A program made the translations under genes and the position numbers. A DNA stretch of 64,000 nucleotides from Phellopilus nigrolimitatus (taxonomy: Eukaryota > Basidiomycota > Agaricomycetes > Hymenochaetales > Hymenochaetaceae): NCBI GenBank assembly GCA_021029095.1, contig JAJOHG010000067.1:1-64000 (forward strand), read 5' to 3'. Position 1 is the first letter of the stretch; each line of letters opens with the position of its first letter. Shown here in pieces: positions 10,719-21,328 of the stretch. The notes below the pieces were generated by a model. It saw only the letters and a list, made by a program, of their open reading frames with translations. It searched no databases and had not been told where the DNA came from.

Positions 10719-12250
10719 ATGTTCTCAAAGACTTTCGCTGTGCTCACCGTCCTTCTGTCCGCGGTCTCTCATCTGTCGCCTGTCTTTTCTCTGCCTGTCG
10801 AAGGCCTGGATGCTAGCGCGCGCAGCATTCTTGCGCGAGCCACACCTGCAGCACCGCATTTTGTTGCTTACAGCGACAAATGGATCAATGGCGAGAATGG
10901 CCCGCCCGCTGTCTCTGACATCAAGGTTCGTCTTTATTTTATTCTCGTGTTAATCTTCATACTAAAGGATTCAACTTAGGGCTTCAACGTTTTGTAAGTA
11001 TTGCTACTTTTTATGGATCTTGAAATTTCTTAATTTCGATACCAATCTTTCTAGCGCTCTTTCTTTCATTCTTACTTCGGGACCCGCCGATCAGGCCAAG
11101 GAATGGGTCAACATCGGAGCAGCTGCGCGTAGCAAGATTAAGGCCCAGTATGCGGTACGCAACTCCAATTCAGCTTCTGAGCTATTTTGTGCTTACGCAG
11201 CTCCCTCTCCGAAAAAGGCCGCAGGCATCAAACTGATTGTCTCCGCTTTCGGCGCGACGGACACGCCTACAACGAACGGCGCGAATGCCGTTAATACGGC
11301 GAACACGATTGCCGCCTGGGTCAAGCAGTACGACCTAGATGGCATCGACGTCGACTACGAGGTTCGATTGTCTATTTCTATATATGCCTGTTTGAAAGCT
11401 CACGTCTGCCCACTTTCGCAGGATGAGAAAGCAATGAACAAAGGCGACGGTTCGGCAGAGAAATGGCTTTCGTCGTTCACTACGCAGCTCCGCAAAGAGC
11501 TTCCGCAAGGCCAATACATCCTGACGCATGCCCGTATGGATCATTTCTTCATTTTATTACTGAATAGCGAAGAAACTTAAATCCCTGTTTCCTTTTTTTC
11601 ACGCAGCGCTCGCGCCATGGTTCTCGCCCAACAAGTTCGGTGGCGGAGGCTACCTGACTGTTAACAAGAATGTCGGCAATCTCATTGATTGGGTGAGTGT
11701 GCAGCGCTTCGACGACTTACTATCGAATTCTTACATTAGCACGACAGTACAACATCCAGGTAAATCGGACTTCTACAGGGATCTGAATCATTCTAACTCA
11801 TCTTTCTCCGCGAATATGAAGTTCTACAACCGTAAGTCTGACGCTTTTAACCTGCTGATATTCGCCTTATGTATTATTTTAAAGAGGGAACTAGCGAGTA
11901 CACGACCTGCAACGGCCTCTTGACCACGTCCTCAAACACGTGGCCCAAGACTGCGTTGTTCCAGATCGCGGCGAGCGGCGTAACGCAGAACAAGCTCGTC
12001 ATCGGGAAGCCTGCGACGACTTCGGACGCGAGCAACGGGTACATCGCTCCCGCGACGCTGGCCACTTGCCTCAAGGATGCTAAGGCGAAAGGCTGGAGTG
12101 CTGGCGCTATGGTTTGGGAGGTGCGTTTTTATATATCCTTATCTCAAATGGTGAGGGCACCATTTTTGATGCTGACTCAATCATGTTTAGTACCCTGACG
12201 CCGCTGCTTCCTGGATCAAGACCGTTCGCTCAGAATCGTGGCCGGTCTAA
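10719..12250 (+). CDS. GH18 chitinase, left copy
   Basis: Secreted family-18 chitinase (beta-1,4-GlcNAc hydrolysis in cell wall or environment). MFSKTFAVLTVLLSAVSHLS is a signal peptide. Ten exons splice to 326 residues: 10719-10925, 10980-10993, 11055-11154, 11218-11361, 11422-11533, 11607-11692, 11748-11759, 11822-11831, 11885-12120, 12191-12250. The catalytic DxxDxDxE motif reads LDGIDVDYE, with the acid Glu at about 155. KLIVSAFGATDTP, HAPLAPWFSP and the closing WEYPDAAASWI are typical of this family. Three exons are only 14, 12 and 10 bases. The intron at 11155-11217 is 63 bases with no stop, so its retention would add 21 residues. No carbohydrate-binding module is seen. A near-identical copy lies at 27990-29525. 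Confidence 0.9.
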
Positions 12251-13613
12251 AGAGTTAACCTTTATTACTAAAGTCATTTGAGTATGGGATAGAGATCTCA
12301 CTTCCGGTAATTCTTAATCTTTCCTTTCGATTTCCTGGGCCATTTCGTTTTCTCTTTCTCGAATCCTAATTTTTATAAAACATTCTTTGGGTATTCGATA
12401 TTCTCCTTCTAATTATCGCAGACAGACCATCCTACCACTACCACAAACTCACTTTCTTTCTTTCTTTCTACTAATATTCCCGGGTGACGGTGGGAGTTAT
12501 GGCAGTCTGTGGGGTAACTGCACCTGTCTTCCTGCGACCGTCTGTAGTTATCTGCGGCGACCAAGCGGCCAGGTTAGAACCCTCACCCTCCCTTCGATGG
12601 GCAGGGGATCGCGTTTTTTCATATTTGTTGCTTATAATCTTGCCCTCTGTGTTTATTATAGTTAGTCTAAGGTAACTGGTTACATTAGGCTCGGGATATA
12701 CAATGCATACGTTCTTTGCTAATCAAATACACCGTTTGCTTTTGTTGTATTGGTGACCCCGGCCCTTCAAATTGATATGCAGTATTGAGAAAGTAATCGC
12801 CAGGAAGTAAGCAATATTCAGCGTGAAAGGTAACAATTATTTGTCTTCGTTACGCTCCGCCAGCCTCTTTCGGTGTGACACTTCAAATTTTAGCTGGGAC
12901 TCGGAACCGTACAAGGCAGAGCCAGAGTAAATCATTGTATTGTCTAGCTGTTTCGATCAATTTAAATAGCAATGCCTTGGCCTGCGAGGTAGGTAGAATT
13001 TTGGGAGTGAGGTCGAATTTGCAGTCCAGAATAACAGACTTCAGCCCGCGAAAAACTTCGACTCCCGTCTCCACACAGAACCTGAAAACAAGGCCGAACC
13101 AAGTTAGCTTTATCGATGAAGACGGACCGCGTCTGTTGCGTAGTAGCTGTATAAGTGGCCCCACCTGGAATATTGTCGACTCAGATGTAATGTGTTTTCA
13201 TTTTCCCACTCGTGTTCGTGCTCTCCGCTGTGCTGAATAGCCTTCGCGCTCGATTGCCTTCCCAAGTATAACATAACCAAATAGCGACAGTTGGATTTAG
13301 CACAGTAAAAAAAATAACTTAGGTGTAAACACAGTGCTGCATTCCCTGGATCTGTAACCTAGGGATATGCCCAACCGGACGATAGACTTACCGTGCTCTG
13401 CTGATTTCGCGGATCCAACGATGCATGACTGCTCCAGTATTCGCCGCCTGGGGACGCCGACAGGGTCCGGGTCGTACATGTTATCCAGAGATCGTGGAAC
13501 GGTAAGGCATATTTGCTTCGTCGGGTTCGCCCGAATTTTGTGCCTAAATTTACAATAGAACTATTATACAGCCACGTATCAAATACATTCACCCCAGACA
13601 GCCGCCCGCACGC
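12251..13613. other. Chitinase 3' flank and arm/core junction
   Basis: Similarity to the right arm ends near 12905. From there to about 13320 the sequence resembles HNH-like gene 3' flanks, then a gene-free stretch leads to the GH92 stop codon. No intact gene seen. Confidence 0.6.
12925..13140 (+). repeat. HNH-like gene 3' relic at the arm/core junction
   Basis: Matches 5680-5890 downstream of A1. It is followed at about 13200 by CATTTTCCCACTCGTGTTCG, similar to the sequence after A2 (about 8202). It marks either an old fifth HNH-like gene or a recombination footprint exactly where the arm ends. Confidence 0.5.
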
Positions 13614-16360
13614 TCACAGCTCCTCCCTCTTCCCCTCCCCCTCCCCCTCTGCCTCTCCTCCCCCCGGGCCCGCCGCCGCCTCCGTGTCAGGGTCAAAGAC
13701 CGTCTGCGAGCCCCACGCCTGCGGCGCGTCGCTCATCTCGAACACGAGCTCCCCGCCGCGCACGAGCTGCGCGTGGCGCAGCACGGGGCGCGCGCCGTCG
13801 ACGGGCACGCCGTCCACGCTGAGGCTCCTCACGTACTGCTTCCCCGCGCCCGCGCCCGCCGCGCGGATCACGAGCGGCCGCGGCGCGCCTGGGAGGTGGA
13901 GCGTGATCTTGTCGAAGAACGGGCTGCGGGGGAGGGATGAGGGGCGCGCGCGCGGAAGGGGGAGAGGGAGAGGAGGGGGACTCACGCGCCGACGACGTAC
14001 TCGGTCGACACCGGGTCGACGGGGTAGAACCCGAGCGCGCTGAAGAGGTACCACGCGCTCATCTGGCCGCAGTCCTCGTTCTGCGCACGTGGAAGTATTA
14101 TCGATCAATATAAAGGGCGGCTGCGCGCTGTGCAAGCAGGCGGGCGCTCACCCCAGCCAGGCCGTCGACGGTCTCGTTGTAGTCCGCGCGCGCGATCGCG
14201 CGCACGCGCGCCTGCGTGCGCGACGCGGCGCCTGCGAGCGCGTAGAGGTACGGGATGTGGTGCGAGGGCTCGTTCGTATGGTCGTTGTGCCCGCCGTCGA
14301 AGTGCGCGTCGAGGAACGCGACGAAGCTCGCGTTGCCGCCCTTGAGCGCGGCGAGCCCGGGCACGTCCTGCGCGACGTCGAACGTGTACGCCCACATGTC
14401 GCCCTCCGTCCAGCCGCGCGCGGGCCCCGCCCACGCGCCCGCGGCGGTGCGCGCCTCCATGAAGCCCGTCGCGTTGTTGAAGATGGTCTTGTACGCGCTG
14501 CGCGCGCGCGCGCTGAAGAACGCCGCGTCGGCGGTGTGGTTGAGCAAGGCGGCGAGCGCGCCCGCGGCGTGGTCGTCGTCTTTCGGCGGTGCGTTTGTTT
14601 TTCTTTGTCTTAATCTTTGTGATGGAAGGAGGGAAGGGACGTACAGGCGTAGTCGAGTGTGCGCGAGGCGGACTCGGAGTGGACGTCGTCTGCGACCCAG
14701 CCCTTCTCGGCGTAGACGGACGAGAGCCCCGCGCGGACCTCGTATCCGACGTTCTGTGCGCTGCGTCAGTGCGCCACACATCTTATGCAATGGGCGCTCG
14801 CGGACGCACCTCCTGGCGGTCCGCGTACTCGATGTAGCTGTCGCCGACGGGCGGGACGGTCGCGTCCTTGTGCACGGCCTCGTACGCGAGCGCGGTGTCG
14901 AAGCGGTCGCCAAAGCCCTTCGCGACCGCCTCTGCGACGAGCACGTCCGCGTGCGTGCCGATCATGATGTTCGTCTCTGCGTGCGTGTTAATCAAGTAAA
15001 TAATTAGATAATTAATACTGGGGCGACGCGCACCGACGATGTTTTTCCACATGGGGAGCCAGCCGCCCTCTTTGTAGTCCTGCAGCATGCTGGTGACCAT
15101 GCCCGGGATGCGCTCGGGCGCGAAGAGGATCTCCCACGCCCACTCCGCGCGGAACGTGTCCCAGATGGAGTAGCCCGTGTACGACTCGCCGGGGTGCACC
15201 GCGTCGTCGTAGCCGGAGTAGTAGCGCCCGCCCTCGTGCTGCTCGTACGGGTACTGCAACGCGTGGAAGAACGCGGTGTAGAACGTCGTGCGGTTCGCGG
15301 GGGAGGCGCCCTCGAGCTCGATGAGCTCGAGCTTGTCCTTCCACGCGGCGCGCGTCGCGGCGGCCGTCGCCTCGAACGCGCGGCCGTCGGGGACCTCCGC
15401 GTCGAGGTTCGCGCGCGCCTGCGCGGCGGAGATGAAGGACACGCCGACGCGCACGGTGACTTTCCCGGCGCCCGGCGCGAAGCGCGCGTAGGCGGCGAGC
15501 AGGGGGCCCGCGCCCGCGGTCGCGCCCGGCGCGAGCGACGCGTTGTGCGCGGTGCCCCAGGCGGCGAAGGGCTGGTCGAAGCGCGCGACGAAGTGCCCCG
15601 CGAAGGACGGCGCGGCGCTCGGGCCGAGGATGGCGTCCTGCCGCTCGGGGTTGAAGCCCGAGATCTCGCGCGCGCGCGGGTCGATGTGCACGGCGCCGGA
15701 GGGGAAGGTGAGGTTCGCCGGGTCGTCCGAGCCCCGCACGGAGGGGCGCGTCGCCTCGAGGAGGATGTACGGCGCGGCGGAGGGCGAGAAGGTGAAGCGC
15801 AGGTGGCCGACGCGGGAGGCTTGCGCGGCGTGAGCGGCAGGAATATGTATGGAACGGAATTTTGTTGTTTACGTACTGGCTGTCATCTCGGCCTTGACGC
15901 GCCCGCCGTGTGCGTCGTCCATCTCGACGGTGTAGAGGGCTGCGCCGGCGCGCTCGTCGCGCTTGTCGAAGGCGAGGGCGCGGTCTGCGAAGGCGGGGGT
16001 GACGGGGCCGACGCCGGGGACGAGGGTGACGGGCCCGCTCTCGCCCATCCAGATGGCGGGCTGGTGGGTGGCCTGGAAGCCCGCGATGGCGCGGTCGGTG
16101 TGGTTGTAGGGCGTGACGGAGACGTAGTTCGCGCGCGTCTGGGCGACCCAGCGGGTCATGCCGAAGGGCGGCGCGACGGCGGGGACCATGCCGCCGGAGC
16201 CGTTGGGCGTGTCGCCGCCGTTGCCGAGCAGCGGGTTGACGGCGTCGACGGCGGCGCTCGCCGGCGTGCCGAGCGGCGGCACTGCGGAGGTGAGCTGGGC
16301 CCAGACGGACCAGAGGTAGGCGGCCGGCTGCAGCAGATGCATGCTCCTGCGCGGATGCAT
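13614..16360 (-). CDS. GH92 alpha-1,2-mannosidase
   Basis: Seven exons (15877-16360, 15034-15819, 14810-14976, 14645-14753, 14152-14579, 13986-14080, 13614-13923) encode about 792 residues, normal for family 92. A hydrophobic N-terminus (LLQPAAYLWSVWAQLTSA) suggests secretion. A second Met six codons in is an alternative start. Family signatures: VNPLLGNGGD (41-50), PPFGMTRW, TATSRVGHLRFTF, then WKNIV-ETNIMIGTHAD with the expected acid Glu at about 424, HHIPYLYALAG, and GLAG-NEDCGQMSAW with the expected catalytic Asp at about 661. Family members are Ca2+-dependent exo-mannosidases that trim N-glycans or mannoproteins. Strong GC3 bias leaves long open antisense frames. Shares a 763-base divergent promoter with the kinase gene. 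Confidence 0.93.
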
Positions 16361-17123
16361 GGGCCCCCGTGTGTTATGTTCCGAGAGAGCAGAGGAGCGT
16401 ACCTTTATAGTGTATTCGTCACGCTGTCCGCTCAGCTGACCGTGGTTCTGTCGACCCGTGATGATGATACCCGCCTACGCGCCGCCAGCTTCGAGTTGAG
16501 TCTCGACGTCGTCCTTCGCGCGGTGACTTCGTTCCCCGCAGATGTGACGTTACCTCTACTCCGTCACGCTACCACGAGCTATTTCTCATGTCCCAGAAAA
16601 TTGACATTCTGAGGATCAACAAGCCGAACGAAAAAAAAAAAACAGCGAGGTATTTATAGGAATGCGATGGCCAGGGAAAAAAATATACGAGTACTGAAAA
16701 GGGGGAAAAAGGCTGCACGAGTTAGCCAAGTTTTAGAGGGTGGCAAAGTAGGTAACTGGCAGCTGGCTAACGACTATATTTTTCTACCAGCCAAAACGAA
16801 AGAAACCTGGAGGATCGCGTTTACTGCGAGATAGTACAGAACCAGTTCATTTACATGCAGGTGGTTGTGAACGCGACCCAGAGACTGCTTGGACTGGTGC
16901 CGGGACAGAGGCGTTGATTATTATACAAACGAATCGATTGGCTGACGTCATCCAGATATACTGTTGATTAGGATGCTTCTAAGAAGAGCGGCAGTCACAG
17001 GATCGTCCCCGCCTGACCCCGGGCTGATCTACCCCACGGGCACGACAATGCGGGGTCGTCAATCTCAAAAGCAAAAAACAAATCCCAGTTCAGCCCGCAA
17101 ACGCATACAGTCACCCGTAACCC
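16361..17123. promoter_or_regulatory. Divergent GH92 / dihydroxyacetone kinase promoter
   Basis: 763 bases between two head-to-head genes and much more AT-rich than either. It includes a poly-A run at about 16631. The GH92-proximal part (to about 16473) is the stretch copied into the left arm at 5905-6212. I see no TATA box I would trust. Confidence 0.45.
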
Positions 17124-19401
17124 ATGTCCCAAAAGCACGTCTTCAACGACCCCACCGGGCTCGTCCTCAAAGCCCTCGCCGGCGCAGTCGCACAGAACCC
17201 CGCCCTGCGCCTCCACCCGCCCTCTAAGTCCGTCTACACACCCACCCGCGCCGCAGCCCGCGTCGCCCTCGTCTCCGGCGGCGGCGCCGGCCACGAGCCC
17301 GCCCACGCAGGCTACACCGGCCGCGGCATGCTCGCCGCCTCCGTCTCCGGCGACCTCTTCGCGTCCCCGAGCGCCCACCAGGTCCTCGCCGCCATCCAGC
17401 TCGCCGCAGCCGCACAGGAATCCCACGACATCCTCCTCGTCGTCAACAACTACACCGGCGACCGCCTCAACTTCGGGCTCGCCGCAGAGCGCGCACGCGC
17501 CCTCCCCGCAGAGCGCGCACGCGCCCTCCCCGCACCCGCCTCAGCCGCCGGGGGCGGGGGCCTCCGCGTAGAGACCGTCGTCGTCGCGGACGACGTCGCG
17601 CTGTGCGACCGCCCGGGGCTCGTCGGCGCGCGCGGGCTCGCGGGCAACATCCTCGTGTGCAAGCTGCTCGGCGCCGCCGCCGAGTCCGGGCTCGCGCTCG
17701 CGCCGCTCAAGCGCCTCGGCGACGCCGTCGCGAGCGGCGCGCTCGCGAGCGTCGGCGTCGGGCTCGCGCACTGCCATGTGCCCGGACGGAAAACAGCCTC
17801 CGCCGACAAGGATGGGGATGGGGATGGGGATGGGGATGGAGAGCGCATTGCGGACGGCGAGTGCGAGCTCGGCCTCGGCCTGCACAACGAGCCCGGCGTG
17901 CGGCGCATGCGGGTCGGCGCCGCGGAGGACCTGGTGGCCGCGATGCTGGAACAGATAACGAGCAGCACGGCGCGCCGCGCGAGGGCGGCGGGCGAGGACG
18001 CCGCGGAGAGCAGAAGGTTTGTGGAGGACGGGGACGAGGTCGTGCTGTACGTGAACAACCTCGGCGGGGTGTCCCAGCTCGAGATGTGCGCCGTCGTGGA
18101 CGCGGCGGTCACCCAGCTCGGTATGCGTCTCATCCCCTCTCTCTATATCCTCTTCGTACCCACCCTCGATACAATATATCTGACCGCCAAAACCCCCCAG
18201 CGACATCGAACATCCACCCCGCGCGCGTCCTCTGCGCGACATACATGACCTCGCTCAACGCGCCCGGCTTCTCGCTCTCGCTGCTCAACCTCTCCGCCGC
18301 GCACCGCGCGCTCGCCCGCGGCGGCGGCGCGCCGGACGACGGCCCCGCGCTCACGCCCGCGGCGCTGCTCGCGCTGCTCGACGCGCCGACGGAGGCCACC
18401 TCATGGTCGGGCGTCGCCCACTCCTGGCCGGCGCGCGGCGCGCGGCGCACCAACTCTGCGGAGGACGCGGAGGCGCTCCTCGCGCGGTTCGCGTCTCCAG
18501 AAGACGGCGGCGCGCCTGAAAACTTGAAGGGGCGTCCTGAGGAGAAGGGCGCGGGCTGGGCGGCGCTCGGCGTGCGCCCCGAACGGGTGGCCGGCGCGCT
18601 GCGCGCCGCGTGCGCGGCGGTCTTTGAGGCGGAGCCGGAGATGACGCGCTTTGATACGGTTGTTGGCGATGGGGACTGCGGGGAGACGTTCGTCGCTGGG
18701 GCGAAGGGTGCGTTTTTCTTTCTTTCTTTCTTGAGGAGGAGCGTGAACTGATTTGGATTTGGATGTGTGCTTGGTTTTTTTGCGGCAGCGGTGGAAAAGG
18801 CGCTAGACGACGGCGACGGCGGCGCGTTGGACGCGCAGAAGCTCGCGCCGGGCGCGTTCGTCGCGCGCGTCGCGGAGGTGTGCGTCGGCGCGATGGGCGG
18901 GACGAGCGGCGCGCGTGCGTCCTCCCATTCTTCCCCTCCTCTCTCACTCTCTTTTCCTCCAGACCTAACTAACACCCGCACGCGCATACAGTGTTCGGCC
19001 TCTACCTCACCGCGCTCTCCAACGCGCTCTCCGCCTCCTCCACAGAGACGCCGCCGGTGGAGGGCGCGCCGCAGCGCGCGCTGCACGCGCTCGCGGCGCA
19101 CACGCCCGCGCGCCCGGGGGACCGCACGCTCGTGGACGCCCTACATCCGTTCTGCGCGGCGCTCGCGCGGGGAGACGGCCTTGCGGCCGCGGTTGGCGCG
19201 GCGCGCGCGGGTGCGGAGGGCACGAGGGGGATGAGGGCGAGGCTTGGGAGGGCGACGTATGTTGGGGATGGGGCTGGTGGGGATGGCGAGGGCGGGCTGC
19301 CGCCTGATCCTGGTGCGTGGGGCGTTGCGGCGATTTTGGAGGGCCTTGAGCGCGGGTTGGGCGCTGCTGCTGCTGCTGCGGCGGCGGCGGCGGCGGCGTG
19401 A
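17124..19401 (+). CDS. DAK1: Dihydroxyacetone kinase
   Basis: ATP-dependent phosphorylation of dihydroxyacetone (glycerol and methanol-type metabolism, detoxification) in the cytosol. Four exons (17124-18120, 18201-18707, 18789-18914, 18992-19401) give 679 residues. The N-terminal DhaK part has ALVSGGGAGHEPAHAGY and LLVVNNYTGDRLNFG. ELGLGLHNEPG carries the His (about 254) that binds the substrate covalently in known enzymes. The C-terminal DhaL part has VVGDGDCGETF and GGTSGALFGLYLTALS for Mg-ATP, and ends in LGRATYVG and PDPGAWG. It is longer than usual because of a tandem ERARALPA duplication, a GGGGAT hexamer run coding Asp-Gly (about 17812-17840) and a poly-Ala tail. These look like slippage additions outside the active site. 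Confidence 0.95.
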
Positions 19402-20464
19402 GGGTGGCAGGGATAAAAGAAATAGAGTGAACTTCGTGGTACTGATAGAATTTTTTGTGTTAAAAGTGTGAGTTTAGATATTATAGAGAGAATCCGTATG
19501 TACTTGTGCATGTACGGGACAGAAAAGTCTTTGGAAGCCGTTGGCTGTGAGACGCTGCCGGCTCGACTCATTTCAAGAACGTGTACATATCATACGCGTA
19601 TTATGCATACAACGCAGGGTCTACACGATTGACCGCTTTTTTTTTTTTTGCGGTTCTCATGCTTGGGCGAGACGGGCGGGAGCCGATCTCTGTTTCGGGG
19701 GCGGGGAGGGCTTTTCCTGGTCTGCCCGTAGTACACGTACATGTATGTTGCGCCCCCTTGACTTCTCAGAAGTGAAATGCAGTGTGTGGTGTGTGGTGCG
19801 TGCTAGCTAACTCTAGCTACACGATCTGTTCTTGGGTGGTGCGGTGTTAAAATCGAGTCGTCTGCTGTTTGGAGACTCGCGGCGTCGGACCTCTCGTGCT
19901 GCAGCCACGACCTTTTATAAGTCGGCAGTGGCATCTGTCGCAGGCTCACAATGATCAAGTACTCTTATACTAATAGGCAGTGTGCGCTGCAGGGCAGATG
20001 GGTTGGGGAGTATGTATATGCTTGTTCGAGAAAATCGAATCGGGGGTTTTTCTTCTTCTAGTTCCGTAGAGTAGGAGATGGCGGACCGTTCGGCAGGAGC
20101 CTGGCTGTCAGAGCGTACGATGTAAGCGACTGAGAGACAAGACGACGTTTCCGCGCTGCCTGGGTTTCGGATAGAGCGCTGGGGAGTCGTGCGGAGGTTT
20201 CGACTTCTGCACTTTGCGGCGGACCTGGGGGCGTCTTACGTGTCGCAGATGGGTCCTTTGCGTATGTTTTTTTCAGTGCGCATACTGGTATGGCCTGCTC
20301 CTGGCAGTTTCACGGGCAGGAGACGGCGAGTTTCGTGTAGCGTTCGGTAAGTGCACATCACTGGGGGCCGTATTTAAAAAGGGCCGCTTCTCACCCAACA
20401 TCAATCAATCAATCACCGACTCCCGAAACCCACATACACGCACACATACACATACACATAAGCG
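19402..20464. other. Spacer; promoter of the small gene at 20465
   Basis: Kinase 3' flank followed by the upstream region of the small gene. TATTTAAAAA at 20371-20380 is a plausible TATA box, followed by a CA-rich leader just before the ATG. No other gene seen. Confidence 0.5.
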
Positions 20465-20725
20465 ATGCCGCTCGAGAGGACGAAAGACAACGCCGCCGTG
20501 TCCAACAAGAAGATGAAGGAAGACGGGAAGCGCCTGCTGAGCCACGGCAAGGAAGACCGCAATAAGGTCAGCGCGGCCGTGCAGAAGGAGCTGGACGCTA
20601 TGCATGCGCGGCAGGTCAAGTTTGGGGAGGGGCCGGACACGGAGATTCCGGATGGAGCGACGGGCGAGGGGAAGAAGGATAAGGCGAAGAGCGGGCCTAA
20701 GAAGAGTGCGCTGAAGAAAAAGTAG
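20465..20725 (+). CDS. Small lysine-rich protein, unrecognised
   Basis: A single uninterrupted frame of 86 residues, from MPLERTKDN to SGPKKSALKKK. It is hydrophilic and predicted disordered, with a short helix-prone centre (VSAAVQKELDAMHARQVKFG) and a basic tail. There is no signal peptide or membrane segment. A TATA-like box lies 85-94 bases upstream and the ATG context (AGCGATGCC) is reasonable. The composition resembles small conserved fungal proteins of unknown role, but I recognise no family. Confidence 0.6.
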   Translation: MPLERTKDNAAVSNKKMKEDGKRLLSHGKEDRNKVSAAVQKELDAMHARQVKFGEGPDTEIPDGATGEGKKDKAKSGPKKSALKKK

Positions 20726-21328
20726 GAGGTCATATAGAGACATGGTAGAGGAGCGCATGTGTCGTGCCAATAGGATTTATAATATCATGTCGTTGAACAA
20801 CCGAACACACCTGCATGAGGGATATAATAATAACTTCCTGCACTATTTATGGTGCGGTCCCTTGTTTCCGCTGAGACGCTGTATGTACGCAGTCGAAGGC
20901 AGGACAGCCTCTCGAATAAAACGGCTGATCACGAGAAAAAGCTAGTTTGAAAAGGATCTTCGAGAAGGCGGGGACTGCGAAGCAAAGAGGGTCCGGCCCG
21001 GGCCAAGGCTTGTGTTCTAGCCTTTGTCTTCACGACGGCGGTTACTTACCAGTTACCTTTGCCCATTTTGCCCGTCAAAACTGCGCACAGTCTTTTGCAT
21101 TTGTCTCTCAGACAAGGAGCGAGCCACAATAAAAACAAAGCGAGAAGGAGAGCCGGAACTGAGCTTTGGGGAAAGTCGACAAAGGTCTGTGGTGGTGCGT
21201 GACGAACTGACAATGCAGGACAATGGGACGGTGGCGTGGGAGCATAATTGAGCTCCGCTTGAAAACCGCGGTAAATGTAAAATTTGGGAGGGATGGGCGG
21301 GAGAGCATAGCGTAAGATGGTATGCTAG
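20726..21328. other. Spacer without visible gene
   Basis: Lies between two genes on the same strand. A few short open frames only, none with coding character. Confidence 0.5.

Larger units (their letters stand above)
1..12905 (+). repeat. Left arm of a giant inverted duplication
   Basis: Read in reverse complement, this segment matches 27335-39617 gene for gene, intron for intron and through the spacers. Order from the edge inward: coiled-coil membrane gene, HNH-like gene A1, HNH-like gene A2, long spacer, GH18 chitinase, chitinase 3' flank. The inner end of similarity is near 12905, after which the left side continues with an HNH-gene 3' relic and the right side does not. The outer end is not visible because similarity runs to base 2 of the window. 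Divergence is uneven: the coiled-coil and chitinase genes are nearly identical between arms, while the HNH-like genes and their spacers differ much more. Confidence 0.93.

Noticed and set aside
15194..16612. 472-codon plus-strand frame over the GH92 gene
   Set aside because: Antisense shadow caused by extreme GC3 bias. It is Arg/Ala/Gly-rich without family motifs, while the opposite strand has full GH92 signatures.
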